Shown: in pieces, positions 1 through 9,441 of the stretch
How the letters are laid out: each line of letters opens with the position of its first letter
Position numbering within the stretch: position 1 is the stretch's first letter
Assembly: GCF_031598375.1 (NCBI RefSeq)
Contig: NZ_CP123872.1
Coordinates: 1,655,001 to 1,719,000 of the forward strand
Source: Temperatibacter marinus
GTDB taxonomy: Bacteria > Pseudomonadota > Alphaproteobacteria > Sphingomonadales > Kordiimonadaceae
Reading direction: 5' to 3'
DNA: 64,000 bases
Program-made: the position numbers and the translations under genes
Notes under the pieces: generated by a model
Told to the model about the DNA's origin: nothing
Seen by the model: the letters and a program-made list of their open reading frames with translations, nothing else
The model's database searches: none

Positions 1-2141
<2,141 letters not shown>

Positions 2142-2220
2142 TCCCCATAGCCAATGATAAGAATCATTACACAAAAGAACTTTAATCAACTTTCTCGAAA
2201 ACTTATAAGACTTATATGAT

Positions 2221-2338
2221 GATCTGGTGGTCATAGCATGCCTGTCCCACCCGATCCCATCCCGAACTCGGAAGTGAAAGGGCATCGCGCCGATGGTACT
2301 TCGGCTTAAGCCGCGGAAGAGTAGGTCGCCGCCAGATC
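2221..2338 (+). rRNA. rrf: 5S ribosomal RNA
   Basis: A 118-nt 5S rRNA lies about 80 nt after the 23S. Its ends pair (GATCTGG with CCAGATC), and the conserved segments CCCGATCCCATCCCGAACTCGG and GCCGATGGTA are present. It is co-transcribed with the 23S and followed by an intrinsic terminator. Confidence 0.96.
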
Positions 2339-2385
2339 TTCATATCAGTCTTATCCTTATAATTTATCACAATAAAGTCCATTTA

Positions 2386-2414
2386 AACCAGCCAAAGGCT
2401 GGTTTTTGCTTTTT
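2386..2414 (+). terminator. Intrinsic terminator after 5S rRNA
   Basis: The hairpin AACCAGCC-AAA-GGCTGGTT is followed directly by a T-rich run. It lies 48 nt after the 5S, so the tRNA-fMet downstream is either reached by read-through or has its own promoter. Confidence 0.8.
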
Positions 2415-2543
2415 ATAAACCAGTCTGGGTATAAAATTATCTACCGCGGCAGGGCGCGCCGCAAAGCTTTGAACACTCAAAGCCGAAAATAAGCTCCCAG
2501 GGAGTATTCAGGATTATCCAGGGTTATCCCTTAACTATACCGA

Positions 2544-2620
<77 letters not shown>

Positions 2621-2623
2621 ATT

Positions 2624-2660
2624 AAAGGCCCAAGGCACTCAGTGCCTCGGGCCTTTAACT
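2624..2660 (+). terminator. Intrinsic terminator after tRNA-fMet
   Basis: A long hairpin (AAAGGCCC..GGCAC / GTGCC..GGGCCTTT) starts 3 nt after the tRNA CCA end and is followed by a short T-containing tract. Confidence 0.7.
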
Positions 2661-2880
2661 TTGTTACGAGGACACAGCTTTTAACTGTGCACGCTAGCAG
2701 GAAAGGCTAGTGTGCCAGTTCGGCCAAAGTGAGCAAGCGAACGGCGGCAACGTGAGGATCGCAGAGCGACCGCAAACGGTAAATCTGACACCGCAAACGT
2801 CGCGAAGCGGACGGAGTATAACGACGTCAACTAAGGCCCGTTAACTCAATAAGTTAACGGGTTTTGTCGTTTTAGAAGGG
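2661..2880. other. Structured non-coding stretch at the left island end
   Basis: No gene is seen here. The stretch contains consecutive hairpins: CACAG-N7-CTGTG at 2673-2689, GCAC/GTGC with CTAGC/GCTAG at 2689-2715, and a terminator-like CCCGTTAACT/AGTTAACGGG followed by TTTTG at 2837-2870. At 2780-2799 the sequence AAATCTGACACCGCAAAC resembles the tRNA-fMet 3' end (AAATCTGGCCCCCGCAACCA), which suggests another decayed tRNA-derived junction. From 2881 to 3007 nothing recognisable is seen. Confidence 0.45.
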
Positions 2881-3007
2881 CTACAGATCCGAACACCACG
2901 GTAGCAATGCGGAAGCAGGGGAAAGGCTCAATCATTCCCTTTAACGTTCATTATAAAAGCCTTTTAAGTCTTCATAGGTTAGTAAAACTGTTTTGAGGAA
3001 TTGTTCA

Positions 3008-3096
3008 TGATCATCACATTATGTATCACGTAAATTTTTAAAATTAAAATATATAATAAAAACATATAGTTAAATATATACTTATCAGGCTCATAA
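3008..3096 (+). repeat. Left copy of island direct repeat
   Basis: The last 30 bases (3067-3096, ending TTATCAGGCTCATAA) are identical to 11126-11155. The upstream part (TGATCATCACATTATG..) is about 80% identical to 11065-11088 and lies at nearly the same distance (59 versus 61 nt). The end of the repeat copies the anticodon-arm sequence of tRNA-fMet (TCAGGCTCATAA). From 3097 to 3281, before the transporter stop codon, no gene is recognised. Confidence 0.8.
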
Positions 3097-3281
3097 ACCA
3101 AAGGCTGTACCTTTATGGTGTGGCGGATTCATCCAGATAGTATTGCGATCTTTTGGCTTCAAAGAATATTCAGCATAGACTGTTAACTAGCATAAAATTA
3201 ATATTGATTGATGAGAGACCTTATTTTCGTGGACATGCTTTTTACGGAACTCCCTCTCAAGAGTTTTGTTTTTTATAAGTA

Positions 3282-5423
3282 TTATGTAGTGTAATTCTTT
3301 AAATAGTTTTGCATGTATTCATGTTTGTTTACTTCGACTAGCCGCCCAGCCTGTGTCTGAAATACTCTATCGGCTGCCATAATAGTATCTATTCTATGTG
3401 CAATTGTAATTCGAGTCACTTTGAGCTCTTTGATTGCGTGAATAATTTTACGCTCGGTTTCGTAGTCCAAGTGTGATGTGGCTTCATCCATTATTAAGAT
3501 ATTGGGAGATCGGTATATCGCACGAGCTATTAATAACCTTTGCCTTTGCCCTCCTGAAAGAGCAGAGCCAAATTTCCCAATTGGCGTGAAGTATTTCATT
3601 GGCATTTTCATAACTTCGTCTTGTAGGCCAGCTTTCAAAGCCGCACTTTCCACGCGCTCCATGTCCAATGTTTCATCAAATAGTGCAATTGATTGAGCAA
3701 TGCTTCCATGAAAAAATCCGCCATCCTGAAGAACAGCGCCACTTTGCCTTTGTAGATTTCTAATGCCAAATTGCTTTAGTATTATTCCATCAATCAATAT
3801 TCCTCCCTGGGTAGGTTCTAATAACCCCAAGAGCAATTTTGCAATAGTAGTCTTCCCGCCACCAGAAGGGCCAGTGATAGCAATATGCTCTCCCTTCCTT
3901 ATACGCAAATTAATTCCAGCTAGGATAAATGGGTCGTAATCAGAATACCTGAAGTAAAGATCTTTTAGCACTATGCTTTCTTTTAAATTTTCAGATTGGT
4001 AGTCGTCCTCAGAGAAACATTCGTCCTCTGATGTCAAAGCGATGTCAGCAACTCGGTCGAAATGAAGCGTTAGCATTCGATAAGCTACAAATTGGTCAAC
4101 CAATCTCCCGGAGCTGTTGATGAAGCTATTTTTATATGCTGTATAGGCAAACAACATACCCAAGCTGAATCCGCCTGCATCTAAAATGATTTCTATTGCT
4201 AAGTATATAATTACTATATTTTCTAAACCAAATAGAAGACTATAAATAGCTTCCTGAATATTTTTTATTCTCTGAAGAATGATGTTGGAATTGAAGGAGT
4301 TTGTTAGCTTATGGAGCCATGAAGCATGCTGGCCCGCTTCAGAGCCGAAAACTCTAAGAGTTTGAATGCCTTCAACATTCTCTATCATCTCAGTTTGCTC
4401 TATAGCTGCATCAACAATAGAATCTTCTGTAGCATTACGTTCAAAATATAAAAAAGAATACTTGATTAGGAAGTACAGAGACATAAAAGCAATGCTCAAC
4501 ATCGCTAAAATTGTACTATAATAAAACATTAAGATTACTGTTGTCAGAGCTAATAGCCCATCGATTATAATAATTACAGCCCCCTCAGTTAATGTCTGAT
4601 TTATTGGGCCAATTGATTGAAAACGAGAGAGAATGTCACCAGTATGTCTTTTTTCAAACCAAGTTATTGGCAAGCGAAGAAGCTTGAATCCTGTATCGGC
4701 CGATATGGAAATTCCAAGAATTGCGCCAATACGAAGCATAATCATAGATCTAAGAAATAGGGCGATAGATTGGATAGTTGTGAATATAACAAAACCTATA
4801 GCTAAAGTGCTTAGTAGATTAAAATCAAGAGAAGGAAGGACCGTGTCGACAGCTACCTGCATGTAAAAAGGTGACGCAAGTACATAAGCTTGTAGTACAA
4901 GGCTTAAAAGTATGACTTGTGCTGCCGATATCCATATACCATTGATTGACCTAATGAGGCTCCAAGGCCGAAAATTAAGTTTTGGCTTTAGTGTAGATTG
5001 TCGTGGTATTGGTTGAAATTCTGCCGCAACACCAGTGAAGTGCTTAGCTATAGTCTCCTCACTTAGCCATCGAGACCCTAATGCGGGGTCATGGATCAGA
5101 TAATTGTTCTTCTTGATGCGTTCAAGAACTACAAAGTGCTTTAAATCCCAGTGAAGAACAGCAGGCAATATCATTTGTTTGAGCCCATCGAAGGTTGATT
5201 CGACAGCTCGGCCTTGAAGCCCCATCTTTTCCCCTTGCTGGAGCAATGACTTAATACTCAATCCTCTAAGAGAGGGGTTGAGTGATTGCCTAAGCGTCGC
5301 AAGGTTTGTTTTTGTGCCATAAAAGTTGGAGATCATGGCTAATACGGCCAATCCGCATTCTGTTATTTGTGTTTGTTTTACGAGTTGTACGCGTTTTTGT
5401 CCAAAAATGGATAAATCTAACAT
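3282..5423 (-). CDS. Peptidase-containing ABC transporter (C39 peptidase, exporter of a Gly-Gly leader peptide)
   Basis: This 713-aa inner-membrane protein should cut a precursor after Gly-Gly and export the core peptide. The N-terminal C39 peptidase has the oxyanion Gln17, catalytic Cys23 (TECGLA), His96 (KHFVVL) and Asp112 (HDPALG), so the triad is complete. A six-helix transmembrane domain follows (about residues 160-440). The nucleotide-binding domain has Walker A GPSGGGKTT (518-526), signature LSGGQ (622-626), Walker B LIMDEA and the switch His (about 676). It belongs to the CvaB/bacteriocin PCAT group. It lies 9 bp after the HlyD-family gene, and both are divergent from the precursor gene whose leader ends in Gly-Gly. 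The start codon has only a weak ribosome site. I infer that its substrate is the peptide at 7067-7507. Confidence 0.93.
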   Translation of the reverse strand: MLDLSIFGQKRVQLVKQTQITECGLAVLAMISNFYGTKTNLATLRQSLNPSLRGLSIKSLLQQGEKMGLQGRAVESTFDGLKQMILPAVLHWDLKHFVVLERIKKNNYLIHDPALGSRWLSEETIAKHFTGVAAEFQPIPRQSTLKPKLNFRPWSLIRSINGIWISAAQVILLSLVLQAYVLASPFYMQVAVDTVLPSLDFNLLSTLAIGFVIFTTIQSIALFLRSMIMLRIGAILGISISADTGFKLLRLPITWFEKRHTGDILSRFQSIGPINQTLTEGAVIIIIDGLLALTTVILMFYYSTILAMLSIAFMSLYFLIKYSFLYFERNATEDSIVDAAIEQTEMIENVEGIQTLRVFGSEAGQHASWLHKLTNSFNSNIILQRIKNIQEAIYSLLFGLENIVIIYLAIEIILDAGGFSLGMLFAYTAYKNSFINSSGRLVDQFVAYRMLTLHFDRVADIALTSEDECFSEDDYQSENLKESIVLKDLYFRYSDYDPFILAGINLRIRKGEHIAITGPSGGGKTTIAKLLLGLLEPTQGGILIDGIILKQFGIRNLQRQSGAVLQDGGFFHGSIAQSIALFDETLDMERVESAALKAGLQDEVMKMPMKYFTPIGKFGSALSGGQRQRLLIARAIYRSPNILIMDEATSHLDYETERKIIHAIKELKVTRITIAHRIDTIMAADRVFQTQAGRLVEVNKHEYMQNYLKNYTT

Positions 5424-5432
5424 TGATATACT

Positions 5433-6656
5433 CTATCGTTTTCTAATAGCGAAAATGGGTTCTAGAAGCCATTCATAGAAAGTTTGCTTCTCAGCTATAA
5501 TCCATGCGTTTACCGTCATTCCAGGCAATAACTTATATTCGGTTCCATAGGCGAAGATTGATGTTGCATCAATTTCGACGTCAGCTTTGAAGGTCGGGAT
5601 AGCGAACCCGTTTTGCAGGTGAGTATTTTTAATGCTTGTGCTTACAAAGCGTATAGTCCCATCTAAAGTTCCAAATTTTTCATAAGGAAAAGCATCAATA
5701 GCTAATTTGACACGTTGGCCTTTATTTACAAATCCAATGGCTGCGGGAGAGATTGTAAGTTGTGCTTCAAGTTGTGCTTGAGTTTTTACTAGTTGCGAAA
5801 TAATTTGATTCCGCGCGACAAACTCTCCTTTTTTTATGTGGAGTGCAGAAACATTACCATTGATTGGTGCCCTTAATGTGTAAACTTGATCCGCTTTAAG
5901 CTGGGCAATTGATTGTTGGGATTGCTCATAGATAGCTTTAATACTTGATACGCGCCCACGATTTTCAGCTTGCTTTCTTTTAATGAATTTATTGAATTCG
6001 GCCAGTTCAAAAATTTTCAGATCAAGTTCCTGTTTTATACGATCAACAACAATTCGCTCGGATAGCATAGTCATTTGACGACTCTCTAGTTCTCGTTTAC
6101 TCATATTTCCGGCTTCAAATGTTTTTGTTGCTCTGGTAAAGTCAGTTGTGACATTTTCCATTAACGTTTCGTGTAATTTCAATCTTTGACGTAGGTGATA
6201 TAGGTTTTTTTCAAGCCTCTTTTTGCGAAACGTGAGTTCCATGTTTTCAATTTTCATAGATTCGAGGAGGGAACTCTCTTGTTCACTTATTAATTGCGCT
6301 TGTAGATTTAGGGATCGTTCAATGGCTTCGTTATTTCGTTTAGTTGAAATGCCACCTTCGCCTGTTGCGATAGTAACAATTATATCTCCAGCTTTAACTT
6401 GATCCCCTAATTTGATATGTACTTTTGAAATTATACCTTCCCGTATTGGCACTATGTTTGAGACGCCTGTAGAGGGGTAAATGGTTCCGTGGACTCGAAT
6501 AATTCGGCTATAATTTGCTTGGAATACATAGGCCAAAGCTACAAATACAGTTGCTACAAGAAAATAAACTACATATGCGCCACTATTTGGAAGCTGAGTA
6601 AGGGGGGTCCCTAGATAACGGATTTGCTGCTCGTCAATCACTTGTTTTCTGAACAT
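5433..6656 (-). CDS. HlyD/CvaA-family periplasmic adaptor of the peptide exporter
   Basis: This 407-aa membrane fusion protein has a short cytoplasmic N-terminus, one transmembrane helix (about residues 27-45) and a biotinyl-lipoyl-like half-motif (REGIISKVHIKLGDQVKAGD). A long alpha-helical coiled-coil hairpin (about 120-260) follows, then the second lipoyl half (LRAPINGNVSALHIKKGEFV) and a beta-barrel domain. It should link the PCAT at 3282-5423 to an outer membrane channel. No TolC-like gene is in the island, so a chromosomal one is probably borrowed. It is transcribed first in a two-gene operon and is divergent from the precursor. Confidence 0.9.
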   Translation of the reverse strand: MFRKQVIDEQQIRYLGTPLTQLPNSGAYVVYFLVATVFVALAYVFQANYSRIIRVHGTIYPSTGVSNIVPIREGIISKVHIKLGDQVKAGDIIVTIATGEGGISTKRNNEAIERSLNLQAQLISEQESSLLESMKIENMELTFRKKRLEKNLYHLRQRLKLHETLMENVTTDFTRATKTFEAGNMSKRELESRQMTMLSERIVVDRIKQELDLKIFELAEFNKFIKRKQAENRGRVSSIKAIYEQSQQSIAQLKADQVYTLRAPINGNVSALHIKKGEFVARNQIISQLVKTQAQLEAQLTISPAAIGFVNKGQRVKLAIDAFPYEKFGTLDGTIRFVSTSIKNTHLQNGFAIPTFKADVEIDATSIFAYGTEYKLLPGMTVNAWIIAEKQTFYEWLLEPIFAIRKR

Positions 6657-7066
6657 TGGAATCCACTTTCAAATAATTGGTCTATGTAATCAAATTCTTT
6701 TGAGGAATAATTAATTGCTAATATAAAATTGAGTATATTCTATAAGTACTATTTTCTAACTTATTGTATGTAATATCAAACATTTTCATTATTCCTGTAG
6801 TTAGAGACAGTGATCTATCATAGATTTATAAATACTCCCCAAGAGCACTTAAATCCTGCATAAAAATGCAGAATAGTGAAATTTTACAATTCTAATTAGT
6901 ATTATTCAATTTATAAATAATAAATACAATAATAACTCTATAAAATACATCAATGGTGTATAATATTCTTATTAGAGGAATTATACACTTGAAACTAATA
7001 TTAGAATATGATTTAACTTATTTGTAGATTTATTGCAACTAATAATAGTAAGTTATGGAGGCAATC
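6657..7066. promoter_or_regulatory. AT-rich divergent regulatory region of the RiPP locus
   Basis: These 410 bp separate the divergent export operon and the precursor gene and contain no plausible gene. They are strongly AT-rich, so promoter-like hexamers are many and none can be assigned with confidence. A clear ribosome site GGAGG at 7057-7061 lies 5 nt before ATG 7067. This fixes the precursor start there rather than at the upstream in-frame ATG 7055, which overlaps the ribosome site itself. Confidence 0.5.
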
Positions 7067-7507
7067 ATGACGGATTGTATTGAAACATTGGAAGGTCTTA
7101 GTGAGGCAATCAAAGCAAACCCTGCCCTAATTGATGAAATTCTCGTGGACAAATTTGACCTTTCTTCTTTTGTAGAGGGTGCCTCCCAAATTGGTTTTGG
7201 GATGAGTGAAGAAGATATCGAAGATTATTTAGTGGAAAAATTCCCATCAACGTTGTCAGGAAAAGATACCACTTACTATAATAGGAATCCTGACACTGGA
7301 GAATTGCGCGAACTCACTGCCGATGAAATGGAAGCCGTTGCGGGAGGGACTACTGTGATTGCAGCAGTCGTTGCAGTTTATGTGTTTATATATGCAGGTG
7401 CTGTGCTTGTGGTTGCTGCGGTAATAAACACTGGTGTAGCCGTTGGTGTCGGAGCTATTGCATATGCAACTGTCGTGACGACCGTATCTGGTTCCTCTAG
7501 CGAATAA
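7067..7507 (+). CDS. Nif11-like-leader RiPP precursor with hydrophobic 52-residue core
   Basis: This is a 146-aa precursor. Residues 1-94 form an acidic Nif11-like leader: LSEAIKANPALIDEIL, then SFVEGASQIGFGMSEEDIEDYL, ending in the cleavage motif ELTADEMEAVAGG. Residues 95-146 are the core (7349-7504), almost wholly Val, Ala, Ile, Gly, Thr and Tyr, with no Cys or Lys and only the last residue charged. Counting the core from 1, Gly 17, 29, 33 and 35, aromatics 11, 13, 15 and 39, and Asn27 all fall on odd positions, a two-residue periodicity expected of alternating D/L peptides. The neighbours support this: a PoyD-type epimerase, a Gly-Gly-cutting exporter and an SdpI-like protein. The best comparison is with the polytheonamide/aeronamide (proteusin) group, but the leader here looks Nif11-like and not nitrile-hydratase-like. 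An ordinary unmodified class II bacteriocin is the alternative. Confidence 0.85.
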   Translation: MTDCIETLEGLSEAIKANPALIDEILVDKFDLSSFVEGASQIGFGMSEEDIEDYLVEKFPSTLSGKDTTYYNRNPDTGELRELTADEMEAVAGGTTVIAAVVAVYVFIYAGAVLVVAAVINTGVAVGVGAIAYATVVTTVSGSSSE

Positions 7508-7523
7508 TTGTTGAGATAACTGT

Positions 7524-7856
7524 ATGGAAAATCTACGCTGGTTGATTTATCTGCCGCATGTAATTTCTGCAGCATTTGCAATATTGGGTGTGCCTTTGGC
7601 CTTAGGGCTGGTTGCACCGAATGGATTGTATGGAATCCGAACACATAAAACATTAGAGAATTCAGAAGTGTGGTACCTAGCCAATACTGCTGGGGGAATA
7701 GCAATGATTGTAGCGGGTGTTGTATCTGTGTGTATTGTTATTTTGCTTCACAAATATGTGGGGATAGATAATGTCCATAAACTTGCATTGCCAATGTTTG
7801 TACCCGTGCTCATGATATTATTATTGCTTGTGCCTGTATCATTGCATTTTGCATGA
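7524..7856 (+). CDS. SdpI-family membrane protein, putative immunity protein
   Basis: This 110-aa protein has three predicted transmembrane helices (about residues 7-30, 55-75 and 85-107). Between the first two is the SdpI-family signature: NGLYGIRT (33-40), then T43, N46, W50 and AN (53-54). In Bacillus subtilis, SdpI protects the producer from the membrane-active SDP toxin. It begins 16 nt after the precursor stop, so the two are very probably one transcript, the usual position of a bacteriocin immunity gene. It is about half the length of B. subtilis SdpI, which has further membrane helices. That it gives immunity to the island peptide is inferred from family and position. Confidence 0.78.
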   Translation: MENLRWLIYLPHVISAAFAILGVPLALGLVAPNGLYGIRTHKTLENSEVWYLANTAGGIAMIVAGVVSVCIVILLHKYVGIDNVHKLALPMFVPVLMILLLLVPVSLHFA

Positions 7857-7965
7857 TTAGTGTGATGGATCAAATGTTAAGTCCATACCCAATGTACCCA
7901 CAATAATTTTAGCTAGTCTTGAAGATGCCTCGGTCCTGCTATTTCTTATATGGGAAAGAATTTTA

Positions 7966-9399
7966 ATGAAGTCACCTTATACAGAATATCTTGAGTCAAA
8001 AACTGAAACCGAACTAAATATAATCGCACATATAAAGCGATTTTTGGAATGTTTTGTAGGGGACAGAGAGTTCAGGGAGAGCGTGTCTGATAGCAGCCAG
8101 TCAACCGATGCACTGGCTCTAGAAAGAGGTATTCAGTTAGAAAACCTTGAATCATTAAGGCCTGTTTACGATCAGGAATTTGCTCACTTTCGTAAAGATG
8201 CTACTGTTGAAACTTGGACGCTAACAGCACTTTGGGATGAGTATCATGGTACTCTTACTGCAAGTCTGCCCTTCTACGCTTGGTCTGGTGATAGTGATGG
8301 GGTCACTGAAGACTTTGATAATTGGCGTCAAAAACAAATGATTCGGACAGCATTCGATGTGGGTGCGGCAGCTCGGGGATTAACGCATCCACCTGTCGCC
8401 TTTGAATTGTCAGATGGATGTAGTGTTGGATGTTGGTTTTGTGGTATCTCCGCAAAAAAATTTGGCGGGCATTTTCCCCTTGACGCAGTTGGTGTTGAAC
8501 ATTGGCGCGAAATTTTGGAGGCTACTCAATCGGTAATTGGGAGAGGGATGGTAGCTGGATTTTGTTATTGGGCAACGGAGCCTCTAGACCACCCTGATTA
8601 TGTCAAATTTTTGGAAACCTATTATCAAGTTACAGGTGTGATCCCTCAGACAACGACAGCAATACCTCTTAGAAATGAGGAGCTCACCCGAAATGTTTTG
8701 TCACTATGGGATAAGTCTAAGTTTGTACCCAATCGATTTTCTGTTCTAACTACTCCTATTCTTAGACGCATTCACAATATATTTACGCCTGAAGAATTGT
8801 TAGGTGTCGAATTGGTCTTGCAAGGTTTTGAGAGCCTGACTCCAAAATCGAATGCGGGTAAGGCATATGAAAACGGTGAAAATAAAAGGCCAGTGAAATC
8901 TAAATCTGATAATATGCAAGAAGGTACCATTGCTTGTGTTACTGGCTTTTTAGTTAATTTACCTAATAGCACTGTTAGGTTAGTAAGTCCGACGCTTCCT
9001 AGTAAAGAGTGGCCGGATGGCTATTATGTATTTAGCTCAGCAAAATTCAAAGATCCAAGTGACCTAGCTCAGAAAATGAGAGAAATGGCGTTCGCCGAAA
9101 GTCGAAAAATGTTGAGTAGTAAAACGCCTATCTCACTAAGTAGCAGTTATCGTTTTGAAAATGAAGGAGAAGCGATAAAATTAAGGAATGATATATTCGG
9201 ATTTACTATGGATATTTTTTCCATTATTGGCCCAATGCTAGATAGTGGGAAATACTCTCCCAATGAGATTTTGAAAAAAGCAGTTGCTGATGGATATGAT
9301 CCAATACTTGTCATGAAAATCATGAGCGATTTGACAAATAGTGGTTTCGTTGGTGATGTCCTCCGTCCTGCATCTGCGTCTGTAGAAGAATTAGTGTAA
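7966..9399 (+). CDS. PoyD-type radical SAM peptide epimerase
   Basis: This 477-aa protein is a radical SAM enzyme with the cluster motif C152-x3-C156-x2-C159, in the context ELSDGCSVGCWFCGISA that I recognise from the RiPP-maturation amino-acid epimerases (PoyD, OspD). These enzymes abstract the alpha hydrogen of L residues in a leader-bound core and return it from the other face, giving D residues at many sites. Cys324 (TIACVTGFL) is a candidate hydrogen donor and Cys200 is another, but this is inference. There is no SPASM-like Cys-rich C-terminus. The long N-terminal region (1-140) is typical of the family. It lies 109 bp after the SdpI-like gene on the same strand as the precursor. It is the only core-modifying radical SAM enzyme in the island. 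Confidence 0.88.
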   Translation: MKSPYTEYLESKTETELNIIAHIKRFLECFVGDREFRESVSDSSQSTDALALERGIQLENLESLRPVYDQEFAHFRKDATVETWTLTALWDEYHGTLTASLPFYAWSGDSDGVTEDFDNWRQKQMIRTAFDVGAAARGLTHPPVAFELSDGCSVGCWFCGISAKKFGGHFPLDAVGVEHWREILEATQSVIGRGMVAGFCYWATEPLDHPDYVKFLETYYQVTGVIPQTTTAIPLRNEELTRNVLSLWDKSKFVPNRFSVLTTPILRRIHNIFTPEELLGVELVLQGFESLTPKSNAGKAYENGENKRPVKSKSDNMQEGTIACVTGFLVNLPNSTVRLVSPTLPSKEWPDGYYVFSSAKFKDPSDLAQKMREMAFAESRKMLSSKTPISLSSSYRFENEGEAIKLRNDIFGFTMDIFSIIGPMLDSGKYSPNEILKKAVADGYDPILVMKIMSDLTNSGFVGDVLRPASASVEELV

Positions 9400-9441
9400 A
9401 CTGGGACTGATCCTGCAAATAATATTCTGGGCCTATATATT

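Noticed and set aside
3104..3186. Short frame MVWRIHPDSIAIFWLQRIF.. as a possible transposase remnant
   Set aside because: Only about 23 codons with no convincing family match.
3282..6656. The ABC exporter/HlyD pair as the type I secretion system of the giant RTX protein
   Set aside because: The transporter has an intact C39 peptidase for Gly-Gly leaders and sits inside the island next to a matching precursor. RTX proteins are not cut by such peptidases.
7055..7066. Upstream in-frame ATG as the precursor start
   Set aside because: This ATG overlaps the GGAGG ribosome site that serves ATG 7067, so a start there is unlikely.
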